NCBI GenBank assembly: GCA_963703045.1
Contig: OY969782.1
Coordinates: 186,001-250,000, forward strand
DNA length: 64,000 nt
Source of the DNA: Miltoncostaea sp963703045
Lineage (GTDB): Bacteria > Actinomycetota > Thermoleophilia > Miltoncostaeales > Miltoncostaeaceae
Direction of reading: 5' to 3'
A program made the position numbers and the translations under genes. Of the stretch, positions 26,200-34,481 are shown piece after piece. Position 1 is the first letter of the stretch. The number at the start of each line of letters is the position of its first letter. The notes beneath the pieces were generated by a model. It saw nothing but the letters and a program-made list of their open reading frames with translations. It ran no database searches and was not told the origin of the DNA.

Positions 26200-26351
26200 G
26201 GTGCCCTGCTGTGTTCGCCACCGGCTCACATCTTGAGCCAACACGAGTGATGAGGGACGCGGCTTCTCGTTCACGTCTTGGCGTGTGCGGGTCGCATCCC
26301 ACCTGCTACCGCAGGTTCAAGTCACAAGCCGGAACGGCACCGCGGGGCACC
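26200..26351 (+). ncRNA. ssrS: 6S RNA candidate
   Basis: About 152 nt. The ends pair: GGTGCCCTGC (26200-26209) with GCGGGGCACC (26342-26351), 10 bp with one G-U. Just inside the 5' arm comes GCCCTGCTGTGTTCG and later TTGAGCCAACACG, which match my memory of conserved 6S blocks (B. subtilis 6S has a similar CCTGATGTGTTAG and CCCAACAC). The stretch is lower in GC than its surroundings and codes for nothing. 6S RNA binds the housekeeping RNA polymerase and represses -10-driven promoters when growth slows. Call made from pattern and fold only. Confidence 0.7.
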
Positions 26352-26365
26352 ATGCCCGTCGCCTC

Positions 26366-27490
26366 ATGAAACCGCGCCGCGCCCTCGGGGCGCTGGCCGC
26401 GATCTCGGCCACCGCACTGCTCGCCACCGGATGCCTCGGCGGCGGCGACGACGCGTCGGCCGACCTGCCCCCCGCAGCCACCGCGCCCGCCGCCATCGCG
26501 GCGCCGGTCGCGGTCGCACCGACCGCTCCCGGTGGGATGGTCTCGGCCGGGCCCGAGACCCCCGCCCCCGTGGCGAGGGCACTCGCCGGGACCCGGGTCG
26601 TCGTCGTGGCGTTCCTGGTCGACGGCCCCGCCGACGACTCGAACGTCGCCGCCGCCCTGCGATCGGTGCGTGGCGACCGCGGCATGGCCGCCACCACCGA
26701 CTTCTTCGTCTACCGCGTCGGACGCGACGACTTCGGCGACCTCGCCGACCGCCTCGGCGTGACCGGCACCCCGTCGGTCGCCGTGATCGGGCGGGACCGC
26801 GTGCTGCTCAACATGTGGGACGGCCTGACCGACGCCGAGATCCTGCGCCAGTCGATCTCGGACGCCGCCGACACGGCCGCCGCCAACCGCGGCGCCGCGG
26901 CCGACGTCGCATCGGCGCGCCCCGTCGCGGGCGACCCGCGCGGCATCGCCCTCGCCGAGTCGGCCAACGCGGCCTACGCGGACGTCGCCGGCGTCCGCGT
27001 GAAGGGCACGTTCTCGCGCCCCGGGTCGGGCGCCATGAGCATCGACGCGACCCTCCGCCTCGGGGCCACCGGGGTCGAGGCCATGAACGGCACGTTCTCG
27101 ATGGCCGGAGCCCGGTTCGAGACCGTGGCGACGTCGTCCGCGACGAGCATCCGCTCCGAGGGCGCGACCTGCTGGGCGCGCCTCCCGGCGGCGGCGGCGG
27201 CCCAGGCCTCCGCGCCGGAGCCCACCGTCGCGCTGCCGGCGGGCAGCCGGGTCTCGGCCCCCCGCAAGGAGGGCGCCGCGGATCTGGTGGACGTCACCTC
27301 GGCGGGCGCAACGGCAACCTTCGTGATCGACCGGGCCTCGGCAGAGCTGCGCGAGGTGCGCACTCCCGAGGGCACCCTCACCTTCACGGCGCTGGACACC
27401 GCGCCCGCGACGGTGTCCGCCACCCCGGTCTGCGACGACCCGGCCGACGCCCTGGCGGGTCTGCCGGGCACCCTCGGAGGCGACTCCTAG
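26366..27490 (+). CDS. Lipoprotein with thioredoxin-like and LppX/LolA-like parts
   Basis: A 374-aa lipoprotein: MKPRRALGAL, hydrophobic stretch, lipobox LLATGC (Cys about residue 22). Residues about 75-185 look thioredoxin-like without the CxxC (TRVVVVAFLVDGPADDS, FFVYRVGRDDFGDLADRLGV, TGTPSVAVIGRD). Residues about 215-360 resemble LppX/LolA-type lipid-carrier half-barrels (VRVKGTFSRPGSGAMSIDAT, TCWARLP). A redox-inactive thioredoxin fold plus lipid-carrier fold would suit a protein of the cell envelope. Function inferred, not established. Lies 15 bp after the 6S RNA candidate. Confidence 0.65.
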   Translation: MKPRRALGALAAISATALLATGCLGGGDDASADLPPAATAPAAIAAPVAVAPTAPGGMVSAGPETPAPVARALAGTRVVVVAFLVDGPADDSNVAAALRSVRGDRGMAATTDFFVYRVGRDDFGDLADRLGVTGTPSVAVIGRDRVLLNMWDGLTDAEILRQSISDAADTAAANRGAAADVASARPVAGDPRGIALAESANAAYADVAGVRVKGTFSRPGSGAMSIDATLRLGATGVEAMNGTFSMAGARFETVATSSATSIRSEGATCWARLPAAAAAQASAPEPTVALPAGSRVSAPRKEGAADLVDVTSAGATATFVIDRASAELREVRTPEGTLTFTALDTAPATVSATPVCDDPADALAGLPGTLGGDS

Positions 27491-27521
27491 CGACACACCG
27501 GGGGGGTCGGCGGCACCGTGG

Positions 27522-27527
27522 TAGCCT
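27522..27527 (+). promoter_or_regulatory. -10 element, leaderless start of mnmA fusion
   Basis: TAGCCT, 6 nt before GTG 27534. Supports that start and the N-terminal extension. Confidence 0.45.
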
Positions 27528-27533
27528 CGCCCG

Positions 27534-29012
27534 GTGCCGCCCTACCCCCCCGAGGCCATGCGCCATCTGGCGGCTCCCATCGGGGCGGGGGCGATGCACG
27601 GGCCCGACGCCCTGGGCGAGTCGGGCAGCGCCTCGTGCGGTGACGTCGTGCGGGTGGCGCTGCGCATCCGCGGCCGTCGCGTGCGCGAGGCGCGCTTCGA
27701 GGCGTTCGGGTGCGGGGCGGCCACCGCGGCGGCCAGCGCGGCCTGCGCACGGCTGACCGGCGCCGGCCTCGACGACGCCATGCGGCTGTCGGCCGACGAT
27801 CTCGACCGCGATCTCGGCGGGCTCGGCGACGACCGCCGCCACGGCCCCGACATCGTGTCGGACGCCCTCGGTCGCGCCCTCGAGGCCTGGCATACGGCAC
27901 GCCTCGGCGGGGTGGGCATCCCGCAGCGGGCCGAGCGGGTGGCGGTGGCCATGAGCGGGGGCGTCGACAGCGCCGTCGCGGCCCTGCTGCTGCGACGGGC
28001 CGGACGCGACGTGGTGGGCGTGACGATGCGCCTCTGGCACGACCCCGGCGCCGCCGCGGCCGAGCGCTCGTGCTGCTCGCCCGAGACGGTCAGGACCGCG
28101 CGCGCCGCGGCTCACGCCCTCGGCATCCCGCACGTCACCCTCGACGTGGCCGAGCGCTTCCGCGCGGGCGTCGTCGGCGACTTCATCGCCGGCTACCGCG
28201 AGGGCCGGACCCCCAACCCGTGCGTCACCTGCAACGGGACGGTGCGGTTCTCGGTGCTCGCCGACGCCGCCGCACTGCTGGGCGCGCGGTCGCTGGCGAC
28301 CGGCCACTACGCCCGGGTCGAGCGCGACGGCCGGGGCCGTGCCCTCGTCGCCCGGGCGGCCGACGCGGCGAAGGACCAGAGCTACATGCTCGCGATGCTC
28401 GACCGGCGCGAGCGCGAGCGGCTCGTCTTCCCGCTCGGCGACCTGACGAAGGACCGGGTGCGTGAGATCGCCCGCGCCGCGGGTCTGCCGGGCGCCGCCG
28501 CCGTCGAGAGCCAGGAGGTCTGCTTCGTCGGGGAGGGCGGCCACGTCCCGTTCCTGGAGCGCCACGGCCTCGCGTCCGACCCCGGGCCCCTCGAGGATCC
28601 GTCGGGCCGGCGCCTCGGCACCCACGCGGGCCATTGGCGGTTCACCGTGGGGCAGCGCCGCGGCATCGGCCTGGCGGGCGCCGAGCCCCTGTACGTGCTC
28701 GCCACCGACGCCGCGCGCAACGCCGTGGTCGTGGGTCCGCGCGCCATGCTGGCGACCACCGAGGTCGCGCTCGCCGACGCCCGCGTGTACGGCGAACTCG
28801 GCGAGGGAACCCTCGACGTGCGCGTGCGATACCGTGGCCGGACGCTCGGCGGGCACGCCCGTGACGAGGGGGGCGGTCTGCGCATCGCCCTCGACGATCC
28901 CGCGGACGGGGTCGCGCCGGGGCAGACGGCCGCGCTCTATCGCGACGGTCGCCTGGTCGCGGCCGGTACCATCGGCGACGCCGCGCTCGACACCGACCGG
29001 AGGACGACGTAG
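27534..29012 (+). CDS. mnmA: tRNA 2-thiouridylase MnmA fused to an N-terminal IscU-like domain
   Basis: A 492-aa protein. Residues 1-122 resemble an IscU/NifU scaffold: GSASCGDVVRVAL (C35) and FEAFGCGAATAAASAAC (C60); the third ligand Cys of IscU, usually in an HCS motif, is replaced (HGPDIVSDAL). Residues about 133-490 are MnmA, which installs the 2-thio group on U34 of tRNA-Lys/Glu/Gln. PP-loop VAMSGGVDSAVAA, KDQSYML, active cysteines in NPCVTCN (C230, C233) and SQEVCFV (C330). The CxxC type of active site is associated with iron-sulfur-dependent thiolases. Its stop overlaps the next gene by 1 nt. Confidence 0.9.
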   Translation: MPPYPPEAMRHLAAPIGAGAMHGPDALGESGSASCGDVVRVALRIRGRRVREARFEAFGCGAATAAASAACARLTGAGLDDAMRLSADDLDRDLGGLGDDRRHGPDIVSDALGRALEAWHTARLGGVGIPQRAERVAVAMSGGVDSAVAALLLRRAGRDVVGVTMRLWHDPGAAAAERSCCSPETVRTARAAAHALGIPHVTLDVAERFRAGVVGDFIAGYREGRTPNPCVTCNGTVRFSVLADAAALLGARSLATGHYARVERDGRGRALVARAADAAKDQSYMLAMLDRRERERLVFPLGDLTKDRVREIARAAGLPGAAAVESQEVCFVGEGGHVPFLERHGLASDPGPLEDPSGRRLGTHAGHWRFTVGQRRGIGLAGAEPLYVLATDAARNAVVVGPRAMLATTEVALADARVYGELGEGTLDVRVRYRGRTLGGHARDEGGGLRIALDDPADGVAPGQTAALYRDGRLVAAGTIGDAALDTDRRTT

Positions 29013-29518
29013 TGGACTGGTCCGACCTGCTCAAGCTCGCCCTGTCGATCTTCCTGATCCTGACCGGGGTCGGGTTGGCGTACGTCTTCCTGAGGCTCGC
29101 GGGCGTGTTCCAGCGACTGGGTTCCTCGGTTTCGCGCATCACCGACGAGGTGGTGCCGATCCTCAACAAGGCCCAGACGACGGTCGACGGCGTCAACCTG
29201 GAGCTCATGCGGGTCAACGAGATGATGAAGACGGCCGTCGGCGCCACGAAGGGCGCCGAGAAGACCGTGCAGACGGTGTCGAGCGCCGTCACGACGCCGG
29301 TCCGCAAGATCACCGGCCTCGCCGCCGGCGCCCGGGAGGCCGTCGCCACCCTGCGCGCCCGCCGCGCCGCCGACGCGGCCGCCGCGCGCACCGCCGCGCC
29401 GGTCGCCGCCGCGCCGCCGCCCCCGGCGCCGGTCGCCGCCGCGCCGCCGCCTCCCGTGACGCCGCCGTCCCCGGCGGAGCCCGCGCCGGGCGGCGACCGT
29501 CACGACTCCCCGTACTGA
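29012..29518 (+). CDS. DUF948-like membrane protein
   Basis: A 168-aa protein. An N-terminal helix (about residues 7-28, LALSIFLILTGVGLAYVFLR) is followed by a coiled-coil-prone stretch with evenly spaced Val/Ile/Leu (SRITDEVVPILNKAQTTVDG), as in DUF948 proteins. The last 45 residues are Ala/Pro-rich with two near-identical copies of APVAAAPPPP. GTG 29012 overlaps the mnmA stop. The role is unknown; family members are small general-stress-type membrane proteins in Gram-positives. Confidence 0.7.
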   Translation: MDWSDLLKLALSIFLILTGVGLAYVFLRLAGVFQRLGSSVSRITDEVVPILNKAQTTVDGVNLELMRVNEMMKTAVGATKGAEKTVQTVSSAVTTPVRKITGLAAGAREAVATLRARRAADAAAARTAAPVAAAPPPPAPVAAAPPPPVTPPSPAEPAPGGDRHDSPY

Positions 29519-29519
29519 G

Positions 29520-29741
29520 ATGGCGCGCCTCGTCAAGATCGGTCTCATCGGTGGCGCCGTCGCCTGGCTCGGCTCGATCGGCGCTCTCGATCCGGGTCTC
29601 TGGAAGCAGACGTTCGCCCGCGAGCGCGAGCGCATCCCGCGCCAGCTCAAAGAGGCGCTCGCGGCCGGCAAGCGGGCCGCCGCGCAGGCCGAGGAGGACC
29701 TCGACCGCGACGTGCGCAACGCGTTCGAGGGCCACGGCTAG
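29520..29741 (+). CDS. Small membrane-associated helical protein
   Basis: A 73-aa protein with one short hydrophobic start (VKIGLIGGAVAWLGSIGAL) and a long charged helix (RERERIPRQLKEALAAGKRA) ending FEGHG. It resembles YtxH-like or gas-vesicle-associated small proteins only in general pattern. It starts 1 nt after the DUF948 stop, so the two are translationally linked. Confidence 0.6.
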   Translation: MARLVKIGLIGGAVAWLGSIGALDPGLWKQTFARERERIPRQLKEALAAGKRAAAQAEEDLDRDVRNAFEGHG

Positions 29742-29757
29742 CACCCAACCGCTCCTC

Positions 29758-29763
29758 TAGACT
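29758..29763 (+). promoter_or_regulatory. -10 element upstream of alaS
   Basis: TAGACT, 10 nt before ATG 29774; a near-leaderless start for the alaS-ruvX-mltG-aroE unit. Confidence 0.4.
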
Positions 29764-29773
29764 GAGCGGCCGG

Positions 29774-32335
29774 ATGACGACCAGCCAGATCCGCGAGGCA
29801 TTCCTCGCCTATTTCGCGCGCCAGGGGCACCTGCGCATCCCCTCGGCCTCGCTCGTGCCGTTCGAGGACGACCCCTCGGTGCTGCTCACGATCGCGGGCA
29901 TGCAGCCGCTGAAGTCGTACTTCATGGGCGCCGACGCGCCGCCCCGCGCGCGCATGGCGAGCGCGCAGAAGTGCTTCCGCACCAACGACATCGACCAGGT
30001 CGGCCACACCGCCCGCCACCTGACCTTCTTCGAGATGCTCGGCAACTTCTCGATCGGGGACTACTTCAAGGACGACGCGATCCGGTTCGGCTGGGAGGTC
30101 TCCACGGAGGTCTTCGGCCTCGACCCCGAGCTCATCTGGATCACCGTCTTCGAGGGCATGGAGGGCGTGCCCGGCGACGACGAGGCGCTCGAGCGCTGGG
30201 TCGACCTCGGCGTGCCGCGCGAGCGCATCCAGCGGCTCGGCGAGGCCGACAACTTCTGGAAGGCCGGCCCGACCGGCCCGTGCGGCCCCAACACCGAGCT
30301 CTACCTCGACCGCGGCCCGCAGTTCGGCCCCGAGGGGGGCCCGGCCGTCGGCGGCGACCGGTACCTGGAGTACTGGAACCTGGTCTTCATGCAGTACGAC
30401 CGGGCCGGCGACGGCACGCTGAGCCCGCTGCCCGCGAAGAACATCGACACGGGGGCCGGGCTGGAGCGCCTCGCGGCGATCCTGCAGGACGTGCCGTCGG
30501 TCTTCGAGACCGACGCCTTCCGCCCGCTGATCGCCTGGGCCGAGCGCGCGTCGGGCCGTCCCTACGGCGCGCACCCGCGCGACGACCGGGCCCTGAGGGT
30601 GCTCGCCGACCACGGTCGCGCGATGACGTTCCTCGCCGCCGACGGCGTCCGCCCGGGCAACGAGGGCCGTGACTACGTGCTGCGGCGCATCGTGCGGCGC
30701 GCGGTCAGCGAAGCCGGGCAGCTCGGGCTGTCGCCCGAGACCCTCGTGGGGCTCACCGAGCCCGTGGTCGAGGGCTGGGGCGATGCGTACCCGGAGCTGC
30801 GCGAGCAGGCCGCCGAGGTGCGCGACGTCATCGGTGCCGAGGCCGAGCAGTTCGCCCGCACCCTCACCGCCGGCCGCCGCCTGCTGGGCGAGGTGATCGC
30901 CCGGTCGCAGGGGACCGTCAGCGGCGAGGACGCCTTCCGCCTGCACGACACCTACGGCTTCCCCCTCGACCTGACGGTGGAGGCGGCGGGCGACGCGGGC
31001 CTGCAGGTCGACGCGGGCGGCTTCGAGCGCCTGATGGAGGACCAGCGCGAGCGCTCGCGCTCCGGCGGGGGCGGCGGCGGCGCCGACGACGTGCACGAGC
31101 GCGTGGCGGCCGTCGCGAGGGAGGCCGCGCCGACCGAGTTCGTCGGCTGGGACGAGATGCTCATGGACACCCGGGTGACGGCCGTGAAGGAGCTGGGGGA
31201 CGGCACGGCCCTGCTCAAGCTGGAGCGCTCGCCCTTCTACCCCGAGGGCGGCGGCCAGGTGTCGGATCTCGGTCGCGTCGAGGGCCCCGGCGGCGGGGCG
31301 CGCGTGACCGACGCGTTCCGCCTCGGCGCCGACCAGGTGCTGCGCGTGCAGCTCGACGACGGCCCCCTGCCGGTCGGGTCGGAGGTGACGGCGCGCGTCA
31401 ACGTCCCGCGCCGCCGCCAGACCCAGGCCAACCACACGGCCACCCACGTCCTCAACTGGGCGCTGCGCGAGACGCTGGGGCAGGGGGTGCGGCAGGCCGG
31501 CTCGTACGTGGGCCCGGACAAGCTCCGGTTCGACTTCACCCATCGCGGCCGCATCGCGCCGGAGGTGCTCGAGCGCATCGAGCGCATGGTCAACGCGCGC
31601 GTGGACGAGGACCAGCCGGTCGCCTGGGAGATCGTCGATCGCCAGGCCGCGGCCGACGCCGGCGCGATCGGCCTGTTCGAGGAGAAGTACGGAGAGCGCG
31701 TGCGCGTGCTCTCGACCGGCGACTTCTCGCAGGAGCTGTGCGGCGGCACCCACGTGTCGCGCACGGGCGAGATCGGGCCCTTCGTGATCGTGGGCGAGGC
31801 ATCGACCGGCGCCGGGTCGCGGCGCATCGAGGCCCTCACGGGCACGGCCGCCGTCGCGCACCTGCGCGCCCGCGAGCGCGACCTGCTGGCCGAGATCGCC
31901 GCGCGCGACGAGCGCATCCGCGAGCTGCAGTCCGAGCTCAAGAGGGCCAAGTCATCCCGCGCCGACGTCGGCTCGATCGCCGCGGAGGCGGTCACCGTCG
32001 GACCGGTCTCGGCCCTCGTCGCGCAGGTCGAGGCCGGCGACATGGACGAGCTGCTGGCGATCTCCGACCGGCTCAAGCAGTCGCTCGGCGACGGGGCCGC
32101 GGTCGTGCTCGGCGCCGCCGCGGACGGCAAGGCGCTGATCGCCGCCAACCTGGCCCCGGCGGCCGTCGCGGCCGGGCTGTCGGCGGGCGCGATCATCCGC
32201 GAGGTCGCCCCGATGGTGGGCGGCGGGGGCGGGGGCAAGGACGCCATGGCGCGCGCCGGGGGCAAGGATCCGGCGCGGCTGCCGGAGGCCCTCGAGGCGG
32301 CGCGGCGCATCCTGACGGCCCCTCGGGAGGCGTGA
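29774..32335 (+). CDS. alaS: Alanine-tRNA ligase
   Basis: An 853-aa class II synthetase. Catalytic core start IREAFLAYFARQGH, motif 2 region KCFRTNDIDQVG, EMLGNFSIGDYFK. Editing domain zinc site: HTATHVLNW (about residue 554) and CGGTHV (about 655). A coiled coil (RERDLLAEIAARDERIRELQ) and a C-terminal C-Ala domain with a Gly-rich stretch (MVGGGGGGKDAMARAGGK) complete it. It charges tRNA-Ala and edits Ser/Gly mischarging. Overlaps ruvX by GTGA. Confidence 0.97.
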   Translation: MTTSQIREAFLAYFARQGHLRIPSASLVPFEDDPSVLLTIAGMQPLKSYFMGADAPPRARMASAQKCFRTNDIDQVGHTARHLTFFEMLGNFSIGDYFKDDAIRFGWEVSTEVFGLDPELIWITVFEGMEGVPGDDEALERWVDLGVPRERIQRLGEADNFWKAGPTGPCGPNTELYLDRGPQFGPEGGPAVGGDRYLEYWNLVFMQYDRAGDGTLSPLPAKNIDTGAGLERLAAILQDVPSVFETDAFRPLIAWAERASGRPYGAHPRDDRALRVLADHGRAMTFLAADGVRPGNEGRDYVLRRIVRRAVSEAGQLGLSPETLVGLTEPVVEGWGDAYPELREQAAEVRDVIGAEAEQFARTLTAGRRLLGEVIARSQGTVSGEDAFRLHDTYGFPLDLTVEAAGDAGLQVDAGGFERLMEDQRERSRSGGGGGGADDVHERVAAVAREAAPTEFVGWDEMLMDTRVTAVKELGDGTALLKLERSPFYPEGGGQVSDLGRVEGPGGGARVTDAFRLGADQVLRVQLDDGPLPVGSEVTARVNVPRRRQTQANHTATHVLNWALRETLGQGVRQAGSYVGPDKLRFDFTHRGRIAPEVLERIERMVNARVDEDQPVAWEIVDRQAAADAGAIGLFEEKYGERVRVLSTGDFSQELCGGTHVSRTGEIGPFVIVGEASTGAGSRRIEALTGTAAVAHLRARERDLLAEIAARDERIRELQSELKRAKSSRADVGSIAAEAVTVGPVSALVAQVEAGDMDELLAISDRLKQSLGDGAAVVLGAAADGKALIAANLAPAAVAAGLSAGAIIREVAPMVGGGGGGKDAMARAGGKDPARLPEALEAARRILTAPREA

Positions 32336-32727
32336 AGGTTCTCGCCCTCGACCACGGATCCGCCCGGACCGGGGTCGCGGTGAGCGACCTCACCGGGACG
32401 ATCGCGCGTCCGCTGCCCGCCATCGCGCGGGTGGACACCCCGGCCGGCACCCGGGCGCTCGACGCCGTCATCGCCGCCGAGGCGCCCGACCTGATCGTGG
32501 TGGGCGAGCCCCGCACCATGTCGGGCGAGCGCGGTCCCCAGGCGCGTGCGGCGGCGGGCTTCGCCGGCCGGCTGCGCGGGCGGAGCGGCCTGCCGGTCGA
32601 GATGTGGGACGAGCGGCTGACGACGGTCGAGGCGGGACGCCGTCGCCGCGAGGGCGGATCGCGGGCCGACCTCGACAGCCTCGCGGCCTGCGTGGTGCTC
32701 GAGGCCTACCTGGCGGCCCACGGGTGA
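32332..32727 (+). CDS. ruvX: Holliday junction resolvase-like protein RuvX/YqgF
   Basis: A 131-aa RNase H-fold protein. It opens MKVLALDHGSARTGVAVSD, the family signature with the catalytic Asp; later DLIVVGEPRTMSGERG and the metal-binding VEMWDERLTTVEA. The alaS-ruvX-mltG-aroE order is common in Gram-positive-type genomes. Start GTG 32332 lies in the alaS stop overlap, and the end overlaps mltG by GTGA. The protein may act in pre-16S rRNA processing (known for YqgF) rather than in recombination. Confidence 0.93.
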   Translation: MKVLALDHGSARTGVAVSDLTGTIARPLPAIARVDTPAGTRALDAVIAAEAPDLIVVGEPRTMSGERGPQARAAAGFAGRLRGRSGLPVEMWDERLTTVEAGRRRREGGSRADLDSLAACVVLEAYLAAHG

Positions 32728-33605
32728 GCGCCCGCCCCCCGACGCGCCGGCGCCGGCCCGCGCGGCGCTCGGGCGCCCATCGCGGGCACACGATGCTCTG
32801 GCTGCTGCTGATCGTCGCGATGGTGGCCGCGACGGGCCTCGCCCTCGGCTGGGATCGCATCCGCGGCGACGGCGAGACAGCGGTCGCGCCGGCGCCCGTC
32901 GCCGTCCCGACCGAGCGGCTGCTCATCCGCGAGGGGCTCCGGCGCGAGGACGTCGCGGAGCTGCTGGACGCGCAGACCGGCATCTCGGGCGACCGCTACC
33001 TCGCGCTGACCGACCCGGGCCCACGCGGCCGGCAGCTCGCGCGCGCCGCGCGCCCGACCTCGCTCGAGGGCTTCCTCTTCCCGGCGACGTACGAGATCAC
33101 CGACGCCACGACCGCCCAGCAGCTGGTCGACGAGCAGGTCGCCGCGTTCGAGGCCAACGAGACGCAGGTCGACTTCTCCTACGCCCGCTCGCGCAACCTC
33201 ACCCGCTACGACGTGCTCATCCTCGCGTCGATGATCGAGCGCGAGGTGCGCGTGCCCGCCGAGCGCCGCATCGTGGCCGGGGTGCTCTACAACCGGCTGA
33301 AGGCCGACATGATGCTCGGCATCGACGCCACCGTGCAGTACGCCATCGGCGAGTGGAAGGCCGAGCTGACGCTGAGCGATCTCCGGATCGACTCGCCGTA
33401 CAACACGCGTCGCTTCCGCGGGCTACCGCCGGGCCCGATCGCGAGCCCGGGCCTCGACAGCATCCGGGCCGCCGCCCGCCCCCAGCGCAACGACTTCATC
33501 TACTACGTCGCCAAGAACGACGGCTCGGGCGGCCACTACTTCTCGACCAGCGCCGATCAGTTCGAGGCCGACGTCGCCCGCTCGCGGGCAAACGCCGGCG
33601 GGTGA
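32724..33605 (+). CDS. mltG: Endolytic murein transglycosylase
   Basis: A 293-aa single-pass membrane protein: basic tail, transmembrane helix about residues 24-42, LysM-like region (LLIREGLRREDVAELL) and the YceG/MltG catalytic domain. Catalytic Glu172 sits in LASMIEREV; further signatures are VLYNRLKADMMLGIDATVQY, YNTRRFRGLPPGPI and NDGSGGHYFSTS. It cuts nascent glycan strands near the membrane and so sets their length. Slightly shorter than typical (about 340) because of a compact N-terminal part. Overlaps aroE by GTGA. Confidence 0.93.
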   Translation: MSARPPTRRRRPARRSGAHRGHTMLWLLLIVAMVAATGLALGWDRIRGDGETAVAPAPVAVPTERLLIREGLRREDVAELLDAQTGISGDRYLALTDPGPRGRQLARAARPTSLEGFLFPATYEITDATTAQQLVDEQVAAFEANETQVDFSYARSRNLTRYDVLILASMIEREVRVPAERRIVAGVLYNRLKADMMLGIDATVQYAIGEWKAELTLSDLRIDSPYNTRRFRGLPPGPIASPGLDSIRAAARPQRNDFIYYVAKNDGSGGHYFSTSADQFEADVARSRANAGG

Positions 33606-34417
33606 TCGGGGGCAGCACCCAGGTCGCGGGCATCATCGGCTGGCCGGTCGCGCACTCGCTGTCGCCGGCGATGCACAACGCGGCCTTCGCGGCGCTGGGG
33701 CTCGACTGGATCTACGCGGCCTTCCCCGTGCACCCCGACCGCGTGCCCGACGCCGTTCGCGGGCTGGCCGCCGCCGGGTGCGCCGGCCTGAACGTCACGA
33801 TCCCCCACAAGCGGGCGGTCATCGCGGTCTGCTCGTCGGCGTCCGAGGCGGTGGCGGCGATCGGCGCGGCCAACACCCTCGTGCCCGACGGCGAGGGCGG
33901 CTTCCGCGCCGACAACACCGACGCGGCGGGCTTCCTGCGGGCCCTCGACGAGCAGGCTCCGCTCGAGCTGCGGGGGGCCGACGTGCTGTTGGTGGGCGCG
34001 GGGGGCGCGGCGCGTGCCGTGGCCTTCGCCCTGCGCTCGCGCGGCGCCCGGGTGCGGGTGGCCAACCGCACCCCGGCCGCGGCGGCCGAGCTGGGTGACG
34101 CGGTGCCCTTCACCGCCGCCGCCCTCGACGCCGCCGCACGGAGGGCCGCGCTGGTCGTCAACGCGACCAGCCTGGGGCTGCACGGCGACGCGGTGCCCCC
34201 CGAGCTGCCGCTCGCCGGGCTGGGGCCCGACCAGGTGGTCGCCGACATCGTCTACCGCCCCGGCGGCACCCCCTGGCTGGCCGCGGCGGCCGCCCGCGGG
34301 GCGCGCACGGTGGACGGCCTGGGGATGCTGCTGCACCAGGGCGCGGCCGCCTTCGAGCAGTGGACGGGCCGCACCCCGCCGGTGGAGGTGATGCGCGCGG
34401 CGCTGACGAGCCGGTAG
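33602..34417 (+). CDS. aroE: Shikimate dehydrogenase
   Basis: A 271-aa enzyme of the shikimate pathway that reduces 3-dehydroshikimate with NADPH. Substrate site: GWPVAHSLSPAMHN, NVTIPHK (catalytic Lys) and NTDAAGF (Asp). Nucleotide loop: LLVGAGGAARAVAF with VANRTP. End block: GLGMLLHQGAAAFEQW. GTG 33602 overlaps mltG. Last gene of the alaS unit. Confidence 0.95.
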   Translation: MIGGSTQVAGIIGWPVAHSLSPAMHNAAFAALGLDWIYAAFPVHPDRVPDAVRGLAAAGCAGLNVTIPHKRAVIAVCSSASEAVAAIGAANTLVPDGEGGFRADNTDAAGFLRALDEQAPLELRGADVLLVGAGGAARAVAFALRSRGARVRVANRTPAAAAELGDAVPFTAAALDAAARRAALVVNATSLGLHGDAVPPELPLAGLGPDQVVADIVYRPGGTPWLAAAAARGARTVDGLGMLLHQGAAAFEQWTGRTPPVEVMRAALTSR

Positions 34418-34419
34418 GC

Positions 34420-34456
34420 ATCAAGCGTTTCGCGCGCGGAGTCGATCCATAGGGGG
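34420..34456 (+). promoter_or_regulatory. Candidate pilus promoter upstream of pilB
   Basis: TCAAGCG, about 13 nt, then GTCGATCCATAGG. A similar arrangement with GTCGATAGATCGG occurs upstream of pilT. It might be recognised by a FliA/WhiG-like sigma factor; weak evidence from two sites. Confidence 0.25.
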
Positions 34457-34481
34457 CAAGCCCTCCCCCCAGGACGTACCC

